Shown here: positions 1 to 3,772 of the stretch, piece by piece
Layout: every line of letters starts with the position of its first letter
How positions within the stretch are numbered: the stretch's first letter is position 1
NCBI GenBank assembly: GCA_014729705.1
Contig: WJJK01000167.1
Location: forward strand, 1-5,427
DNA length: 5,427 nt
Source: Candidatus Altarchaeales archaeon
GTDB lineage: Archaea; Altiarchaeota; Altiarchaeia; IMC4; SCGC-AAA252-I15
Direction: 5' to 3'
Program-made: the position numbers and the translations under genes
The notes under the pieces: model-generated
Told to the model about the DNA's origin: nothing
Databases searched by the model: none
The model's input: the letters and a program-made list of their open reading frames with translations, nothing else

Positions 1-214
1 CATTAACCCTAGTCCGATTCACGAAACTCGTCAGATTCGTGATCTTCTCAAGATCAAACATAATATCGTCATAAATCGCCTTAGTCTTAATGTGCTCAAT
101 GTTCTCCTGACCCGAAGAAAGACCCCGCTCACTATAAAAATAAAGCACCAGAGAAAACAAAGACAAAAAAAGAAGAACCGTCAACGCGGTATAAAGATAC
201 CCCCCGTTATTCAC
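1..214 (-). CDS. Single-span membrane protein of the pilin-like operon, 3' end outside window
   Basis: Last visible gene of the minus-strand operon; its first 71 codons are in view. It starts at GTG 214-212, whose bases overlap the TGA stop of the preceding gene (4-base GTGA overlap). An in-frame TAG at 217-215 directly precedes this GTG, so no earlier start is possible, and a GGGGGTG motif lies 8 bases upstream. The protein has a short polar N-terminus (MNNGG), a hydrophobic segment at about residues 6-28, then a polar, charged extracytoplasmic part with two N-glycosylation sequons (N60-L-T and N67-R-T). Gly5 precedes the hydrophobic stretch as in its neighbours, but there is no acidic residue at the usual prepilin position, so processing by a prepilin peptidase is uncertain. 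Size, topology and operon position suggest a minor pilin or filament-associated protein. No specific family is recognised. Confidence 0.72.
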   Translation of the reverse strand, partial: MNNGGYLYTALTVLLFLSLFSLVLYFYSERGLSSGQENIEHIKTKAIYDDIMFDLEKITNLTSFVNRTRVN

Positions 215-603
215 CTATACCACACCCCCAACTCCGCTAGAAAAAACTGCGTATCATTTAAGAAACTCCTTTTAGCCACCACCACATTAGCGGCAGTCAT
301 ATTACAGGTCGCATTCGAATAAAGCAACCCATAGGAGTCGTTATACAAAGACAGGTTAAAACACAGGTTCCGGGGTTGACGCCAAAGAAGATTATAGGCG
401 GGAGCGTAATCCCCGTTCACAGACAACCAGAGGACGCCGTCCTTCTCAGCGTAAGTCAAAACATCCACCGCCACCGCATAAATATAGTCAGAGCCCACAA
501 ACTCCTGAGTCCCCGACATCCGTAAAATCGCTGCCGCAAAAAAAAGGGTTACGAACACAGCCAAAATCACATCCAAAGTCAAGACAAAACCCCTACGGCT
601 CAT
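211..603 (-). CDS. Pilin-like membrane-anchored protein with variant class III-type N-terminus
   Basis: A 130-residue protein starting at ATG 603, with GGTGAT 5 bases upstream inside the end of the preceding gene (11-base overlap). The N-terminus is MSRRGFVLTLD followed by a hydrophobic helix to about residue 28. The basic residues, Gly5 and acidic Asp11 imitate an archaeal prepilin signal, though the acid sits one place later than the canonical Glu+5 if cleavage follows Gly5. The rest is probably outside the membrane: it has five N-x-S/T sequons (N83, N88, N97, N101, N116) and two cysteines (C81, C100) that could form a disulfide. A helix of the type AVDVLTYAEKDGVL and a C-terminal segment VVVAKRSF...ELGVWYR resemble small archaeal proteins often found in clusters with class III pilins. 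That resemblance is from memory, not from a search. Likely a minor pilin or filament accessory protein. Confidence 0.82.
   Translation of the reverse strand: MSRRGFVLTLDVILAVFVTLFFAAAILRMSGTQEFVGSDYIYAVAVDVLTYAEKDGVLWLSVNGDYAPAYNLLWRQPRNLCFNLSLYNDSYGLLYSNATCNMTAANVVVAKRSFLNDTQFFLAELGVWYR
223..229 (-). promoter_or_regulatory. Ribosome binding site for the GTG start at 214
   Basis: GGGGGTG on the minus strand lies 8 bases before GTG 214. With the in-frame TAG that directly precedes this GTG, it fixes the start of the partial left-edge gene. Confidence 0.45.
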
Positions 604-1093
604 AACCCATCACCAACTTAGCCTCAACATCCGAGCCATTCAAAAATGCAACCCGCCTGACGACAACCGACTCAGTCGTATTAATGAAGGTGCCGCAGGA
701 AAAAAGAACCTCAGGCGAAGACCCATAATCCCGTGACACAGTGAAATTAATATCCTCCCGCGTCAAACCCAAAAGAATCTTGACAACCGAGTAATTCGCC
801 TCACAGAAAGCCTCAATCTTATCCGCATCAAGCACATGATCCTCATGAGCCAACCCCAGAGACTTAAGATCAGAGGTGACGTTAAACAAATGCCAGTAGA
901 CGGGGGAACCCGGAGAAGAAATCAGAAGCTCGCTTGTGCGAAGAGCCTTCTCCCTCCTCTCAGCCCTAAAAACATAGTCATGTATGTCGGACCTCGCCAC
1001 ACCCCAAAGCCAGACTAAAACAATCAAAAGCCCCGTGAAAACCAAAAGAGAAAACACCATATCCAAACTAAAGACAATCCCTTTATCCGCCAT
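593..1093 (-). CDS. Pilin-like membrane-anchored protein with variant class III-type N-terminus
   Basis: A 166-residue protein. ATG 1093 follows the TAG stop of the preceding gene with no gap (TAGATG), which suggests translational coupling; GGGTG lies 3 bases upstream. The N-terminus MADKGIVFSLD leads into a membrane helix at about residues 12-31. Gly5 and Asp11 occupy the same places as in the next gene, so the two share a signal design. After the helix comes a charged helical stretch (residues 40-58), then SSPGSP at 59-64 with Trp67, then a conserved-looking block LGLA...VLDADKIEAF at 79-96 and ILLGLTREDINFTVS at 106-120. This pattern is familiar from small archaeal pilin-operon proteins. 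Two cysteines (C97, C133) and five sequons (N71, N100, N116, N138, N152) point to an exported, perhaps glycosylated domain. Probably a minor pilin; the exact role is unknown. Confidence 0.84.
   Translation of the reverse strand: MADKGIVFSLDMVFSLLVFTGLLIVLVWLWGVARSDIHDYVFRAERREKALRTSELLISSPGSPVYWHLFNVTSDLKSLGLAHEDHVLDADKIEAFCEANYSVVKILLGLTREDINFTVSRDYGSSPEVLFSCGTFINTTESVVVRRVAFLNGSDVEAKLVMGYEP
609..614 (-). promoter_or_regulatory. Ribosome binding site GGTGAT for the gene starting at 603
   Basis: On the minus strand GGTGAT lies 5 bases before ATG 603, inside the last codons of the upstream gene. It matches the archaeal 16S rRNA 3' end complement (GGAGGTGATC) and supports both the ATG 603 start and the 11-base gene overlap. 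Confidence 0.6.
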
Positions 1094-1513
1094 CTACACC
1101 CACTGAATATATATTGTGCCGTTCCAGTTGAAAACATTAAGGGAGCCGGATTCAACCTGAAACCCGTTTTCACTGCCATTAACCTGACTAGTCTGCATCT
1201 TCCACTCAAACTCCCGCCCATAACCCGGCACCGAAACCAACACCATATGAGAGTAGACGTAGACGGAATAATTAACCCCCCCAGGCAGCCTCCGGGGGAT
1301 AGTCACACTCTGGTTGCTGCCGTCACCTGCCACATGAACCCGGTCAATCGTCTCCCCCACCTCCATCGCAATACTTCGAGCAGACAAAACCCAGATATCC
1401 TGGGAAGCCTCCTTCTGATGAGACTGAGCCAAAAGAAAATAAAACACCAAGAAAACCACCAACAAAACAGATAAAAGAGACACGTATTCAACCGCAGCCT
1501 GACCCCTCAACAC
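1094..1513 (-). CDS. Class III signal peptide-containing archaeal pilin-like protein
   Basis: A 139-residue protein starting at GTG 1513. It overlaps the preceding gene by 7 bases and has a GGAGTGGTGG ribosome binding site ending 3 bases upstream. An in-frame TAG at 1528-1526 rules out starts further upstream. The N-terminus MLRGQAAVEYV is a textbook archaeal class III signal: Arg-Gly, predicted cleavage by a FlaK/PibD-type peptidase after Gly4, Gln+1, Glu+5, then an uninterrupted hydrophobic helix to about residue 29 that would form the filament core. The remaining ~110 residues are beta-like and polar, with four N-glycosylation sequons (N67, N81, N112, N131) and no cysteine. It is a strong candidate for a structural pilin, although the ~110-residue head and single copy also allow a minor-pilin role. 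A major archaellin is less likely, because the typical archaellin N-terminal sequence is absent. Confidence 0.9.
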   Translation of the reverse strand: MLRGQAAVEYVSLLSVLLVVFLVFYFLLAQSHQKEASQDIWVLSARSIAMEVGETIDRVHVAGDGSNQSVTIPRRLPGGVNYSVYVYSHMVLVSVPGYGREFEWKMQTSQVNGSENGFQVESGSLNVFNWNGTIYIQWV

Positions 1514-1944
1514 GAACCACCACTCCTAGACACATTAACCACCTGACCCAGCGACACGACATCCACGCATATACCCCCATCCGACACGTTATCAGGTAAA
1601 CCCCCCGTCAAATTCACGTTAGTACCCTCAATAATGGATACGTTACCGCCGGCCACACCCACCGTGAACTCCAATATCCCCGACCCATTCACGTTAGTTG
1701 AAATATTCACCCACGTAGCCGCCGGAACCTTCAAATAAACCCTGGTTTTCGCGCCACCACCCTGGCGATACACGAACTCAACCGCGTTAACAAGCTTCTT
1801 AGCGCTGTTTTTAGCCTGCTTAACCCTTAAATCCTGGTTGAAACGATCTAGACTATCCTCATTAAGCCCAAGCATCACCAAAAACATAACAAGGCTAACC
1901 GCCAAAATAATCATCCACTCAAAGGTGCTTTGACCCGAATCCAC
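1507..1944 (-). CDS. Class III signal peptide-containing archaeal pilin-like protein, first gene of the pilin operon
   Basis: A 145-residue protein if it starts at GTG 1944. The reading frame stays open to an ATG at 1995, but that start would put a second hydrophobic stretch before the prepilin cleavage site and overlap the divergent gene, so GTG is preferred. The N-terminus MDSGQSTFEWM fits a class III signal (cleavage after Gly4, Gln+1, Glu+5) followed by a helix at about residues 10-26. Unusually, no Lys or Arg precedes the Gly. Residues 40-72 (VKQAKNSAKKLVNAVEFVYRQG..., then TRVYLKVP) match the helix-then-strand pattern common in archaeal pilin-like proteins. Six sequons (N80, N86, N101, N111, N119, N137) and two cysteines (C126, C145) lie in the head domain. 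No ribosome binding site precedes GTG 1944, so the transcript may be leaderless. Likely a structural pilin. Confidence 0.85.
   Translation of the reverse strand: MDSGQSTFEWMIILAVSLVMFLVMLGLNEDSLDRFNQDLRVKQAKNSAKKLVNAVEFVYRQGGGAKTRVYLKVPAATWVNISTNVNGSGILEFTVGVAGGNVSIIEGTNVNLTGGLPDNVSDGGICVDVVSLGQVVNVSRSGGSC
1517..1526 (-). promoter_or_regulatory. Ribosome binding site for the GTG start at 1513
   Basis: On the minus strand GGAGTGGTGG ends 3 bases before GTG 1513 and lies within the end of the preceding pilin gene. It resembles the archaeal Shine-Dalgarno consensus and supports the GTG over the TTG that follows it. Confidence 0.5.
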
Positions 1945-1981
1945 GGTAATAATAATAAACAAAACCAAATAAACAAACAGT
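1945..1981. promoter_or_regulatory. Divergent intergenic region with two interleaved TATA-like elements
   Basis: This 37-bp gap between GTG 1944 (minus) and ATG 1982 (plus) is strongly AT-rich and contains an AAT triplet run at 1948-1956. Neither flanking start has a Shine-Dalgarno sequence, which suits leaderless archaeal transcripts. A TAATAATAAA element at 1950-1959 is centred about 27 bases before the plus start. On the minus strand, TTTATTT at 1973-1967 is centred about 26 bases before the minus start. Both distances match the usual TATA-to-start spacing in archaea. This is inferred from position and composition only. Confidence 0.45.
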
Positions 1982-2701
1982 ATGCACAAAGACATAGAGG
2001 ACCTGAGGAAAAAAGCCTACATAGCCTACCAAGGCCAAGACGGCCCCGACGCAGTGGACCGCATACTCAGAAAACTTCAGGTCCCGGGAAGACAACTCAA
2101 CAACTACGAACTCAAGCAGGTGCAAAACTACATCATAAAAGACGTTTTCCTAAACCGCTTCGGCGTTGAACAAGCAAAAGGATACCTGAGGATGGATACA
2201 AGCCACGTCCCAGGATACCACCCCTTCGACGAAGCACCCCAAGAAAAGAAAACCAAGATAACAGTCAACCTCAAAGTCATGCAACAAATCGCGGTAGTAT
2301 TAACCATGCTCCTCATCCTAGCATTAATATTCGGCTTCTTCTACACGCTCACATTCAACCCCATAACAACCTGCAAAGGCAAAACCGGGGAAGACCGAGA
2401 CATATGCTTCAGCCAACAAGCCGAAACCCAGACCGACCCCGCATTCTGCAGACAAATAAATACAAGCTTCCACCGAAACAAGTGTTACCTTAAAATAGCT
2501 GTTAAAACCCTTAACATGAGCCTTTGCAACCAAATACCAGACAAACCTGAAAACGCCGAGCAAGTCAAGATATGCGTAACCTGCATCGCCAAAAAACTCG
2601 CACAACCCAGCATGTGCGAGAGACTAGGCGACAGCGTTCGCATAAACTTCTGCGAAAACCAGGTGAACGCGCAATACAGCTTCGACATCTGCCCCAAATA
2701 A
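1982..2701 (+). CDS. Single-pass membrane protein with cysteine-repeat ectodomain, function unknown
   Basis: A 239-residue protein starting at ATG 1982 with no ribosome binding site, probably leaderless. Residues 1-90 are a soluble, helical, charged domain (for example YELKQVQNYIIKDVFLNRFG at 42-61) that I do not recognise. One membrane helix spans about 102-122 (AVVLTMLLILALIFGFF core). The remaining ~115 residues hold ten cysteines at 131, 142, 156, 168, 182, 198, 201, 212, 224 and 237. Leaving out C201 they form a repeat of about 26-30 residues, a cysteine pair 11-16 apart followed by 14 (last 13) to the next unit, four units plus a terminal CPK. The many preceding charges and Lys98 suggest an inside N-terminus and an exported cysteine domain, probably disulfide-bonded; it carries two sequons (N160, N178). 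Similar cysteine repeats occur in DPANN archaeal membrane proteins. Position beside the motor genes suggests a link with the filament, but no function can be assigned. Confidence 0.85.
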   Translation: MHKDIEDLRKKAYIAYQGQDGPDAVDRILRKLQVPGRQLNNYELKQVQNYIIKDVFLNRFGVEQAKGYLRMDTSHVPGYHPFDEAPQEKKTKITVNLKVMQQIAVVLTMLLILALIFGFFYTLTFNPITTCKGKTGEDRDICFSQQAETQTDPAFCRQINTSFHRNKCYLKIAVKTLNMSLCNQIPDKPENAEQVKICVTCIAKKLAQPSMCERLGDSVRINFCENQVNAQYSFDICPK

Positions 2702-2765
2702 AAGCTAATATAAGCTGATGAGCAAATAAGTAACCGCATTAGCATAAAGGGGGTCTGTTTTTTTC
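2702..2765 (+). promoter_or_regulatory. Possible promoter, ribosome binding site and T-tract before the coiled-coil/ATPase genes
   Basis: This 64-bp gap holds a TATA-like TAATATAA at 2707-2714, which would place a transcript start near 2735-2740. A purine-rich GGGGGT at 2749-2754 lies 11 bases before ATG 2766 and is a reasonable ribosome binding site. Between them and the ATG is a run of seven T at 2758-2764. Oligo-T on the coding strand can terminate archaeal transcription, so the run may reduce read-through from the cysteine-repeat gene. All assignments are by inspection. Confidence 0.35.
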
Positions 2766-3065
2766 ATGATAAAAAAAATACTATCCAAACTAAATCCTTT
2801 CAAACCCAAAAAAAGCCAGGTAAAACTGGAGATCATGGCAAGCAAGGTCGAGGAATTCGAGAAAGCCAAAACCCAGATGAACACCAAAATCCACGACCTA
2901 GAGGACAAGACCCAACACATGGATGAAACCATAACCCAGACCCTGGATTTAACCAGCCAAAACCAGGTCCGCCTAGAAAACATCGAAGAAAACATGGGCA
3001 GGATAGTGGAACTCACCGAACACATGATTAAAAACAAAAAACAATCTGAAAAAAAGGAAGAATAA
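2766..3065 (+). CDS. Small coiled-coil protein encoded before the FlaH-like ATPase
   Basis: A 99-residue cytoplasmic protein. The first 20 residues (MIKKILSKLNPFKPKKSQVK) contain seven lysines among hydrophobics and could form a membrane-touching amphipathic helix. From about residue 24 to 88 it is a continuous predicted coiled coil: positions 28, 31, 38, 42, 45, 52, 56, 70, 73, 77, 80 and 87 (V, F, M, I, L, M, I, L, I, M, I, M) follow 3-4 heptad spacing, with polar residues at 35, 49, 59, 63, 66 and 84. The C-terminus is Lys/Glu-rich. It has no signal peptide, cysteine or sequon. It ends one base before the ATPase start, so the two are surely co-transcribed. In archaella, coiled-coil FlaX or FlaC/D/E proteins assemble around FlaH and FlaI; a comparable scaffold role is inferred from position and shape, not from detectable sequence identity. 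Confidence 0.82.
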   Translation: MIKKILSKLNPFKPKKSQVKLEIMASKVEEFEKAKTQMNTKIHDLEDKTQHMDETITQTLDLTSQNQVRLENIEENMGRIVELTEHMIKNKKQSEKKEE

Positions 3066-3066
3066 G

Positions 3067-3765
3067 ATGCAGGACTACTTGAACGTGCGGATAAGACAAG
3101 ACCAACTGCACGCTAATCTGGGGGACGGATTACCCACCGGATCACTGATACTGGTTGAAGGCAAAGACGGGGCAGGCAAAAGCATCATAGCCCAAAGATT
3201 CAGCTACAGCATACTGGAATCCAAGAAAAAAGTCACATACATCACAACCGAATTATCCACCAAAGACTTCATAGACCAGATGAGCAGCATCAAATACTAC
3301 GTAGACGAACACATCATAAACCAAAACCTGCTGGTCATACCCATGTTCCCGTTTATGGGGGGCGTGAAACTAAGAGACGACTTCATAGACCGGTTGATGG
3401 CAGCCGAACAACTGTTTGACTCGGATTTCATCGTAATAGACGCCTTCAGCTTCCTCCTAGTGCAACCCAACATGACTGAAGGCAAAAGCTTCGACGTCAT
3501 CAACTTCTTCAAAAAAATGACCAACAAAAACCGCACAATACTTCTTACAGTAGACCCCGAACACCTCAACGCCTCGCTTCTAACCCTCCTCCGAAGCGTC
3601 TCAGACATCTACTTAGAGCTGGGAAGCAAGACTCTGGCAGGGGAGGAGAGGAAATTCATAAGAATCAATCGATTCAAAAAAAGCAGGGGCACGATAAGCA
3701 ACCAAATAGCCTTCAGAGTCGACCCAGGAGTAGGCTTCATAGTCGAAATCGCAGCCCTAGCATAA
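3067..3765 (+). CDS. FlaH/ArlH-like KaiC-fold ATPase
   Basis: A 232-residue RecA/KaiC-superfamily protein starting at ATG 3067 with GGAAG 6 bases upstream. It has a Walker A at residues 32-39 (GKDGAGKS), TTELS at 60-64 where KaiC-type proteins carry catalytic glutamates, a Walker B FIVID at 121-125, and a C-terminal strand-rich part that includes IRINRFKKSRG at 198-208. Length and single-domain layout fit FlaH/ArlH of archaella, which binds ATP, forms a ring with the FlaX or FlaC/D/E scaffold and regulates the FlaI motor. The next gene encodes a FlaI-type ATPase 7 bases downstream, which strongly supports that assignment. Both Walker motifs appear intact, so nucleotide binding is expected; whether it hydrolyses ATP cannot be told, since archaellar FlaH is largely a binding protein. 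It is cytoplasmic with no membrane segment. An orthologous archaellum function is unproven because no archaellin is in view. Confidence 0.88.
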   Translation: MQDYLNVRIRQDQLHANLGDGLPTGSLILVEGKDGAGKSIIAQRFSYSILESKKKVTYITTELSTKDFIDQMSSIKYYVDEHIINQNLLVIPMFPFMGGVKLRDDFIDRLMAAEQLFDSDFIVIDAFSFLLVQPNMTEGKSFDVINFFKKMTNKNRTILLTVDPEHLNASLLTLLRSVSDIYLELGSKTLAGEERKFIRINRFKKSRGTISNQIAFRVDPGVGFIVEIAALA

Positions 3766-3772
3766 AAAGAAA

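Noticed and set aside
92..322. Open frame on the plus strand opposite the last two pilin-like genes
   Set aside because: Very Lys/Arg/Gln-rich with no domain; it is antisense to well-supported membrane-protein genes and follows from the A-rich strand.
1024..1221. Minus-strand frame of 65 codons overlapping two pilin genes
   Set aside because: Same-strand shadow in another frame; the overlapping genes have matching starts, stops and conserved patterns.
836..1474. Plus-strand frames of 60 and 75 codons within the pilin operon
   Set aside because: Low-complexity basic translations antisense to genes with clear signal segments and coupled starts.
1948..1956. AAT triplet run as a phase-variable microsatellite
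   Set aside because: Only about three to four imperfect units in an AT-rich promoter; too short to argue for slippage-based switching.
1930..2169. Plus-strand frame of 79 codons spanning the divergent spacer
   Set aside because: Basic, Pro/Arg-rich translation out of frame with the 1982 gene, whose membrane helix and cysteine repeats are convincing.
2324..3037. Minus-strand frames opposite the cysteine-repeat and coiled-coil genes
   Set aside because: Hydrophobic or Ser/Cys/Trp-rich antisense translations without start signals; they mirror the A/C-rich coding strand.
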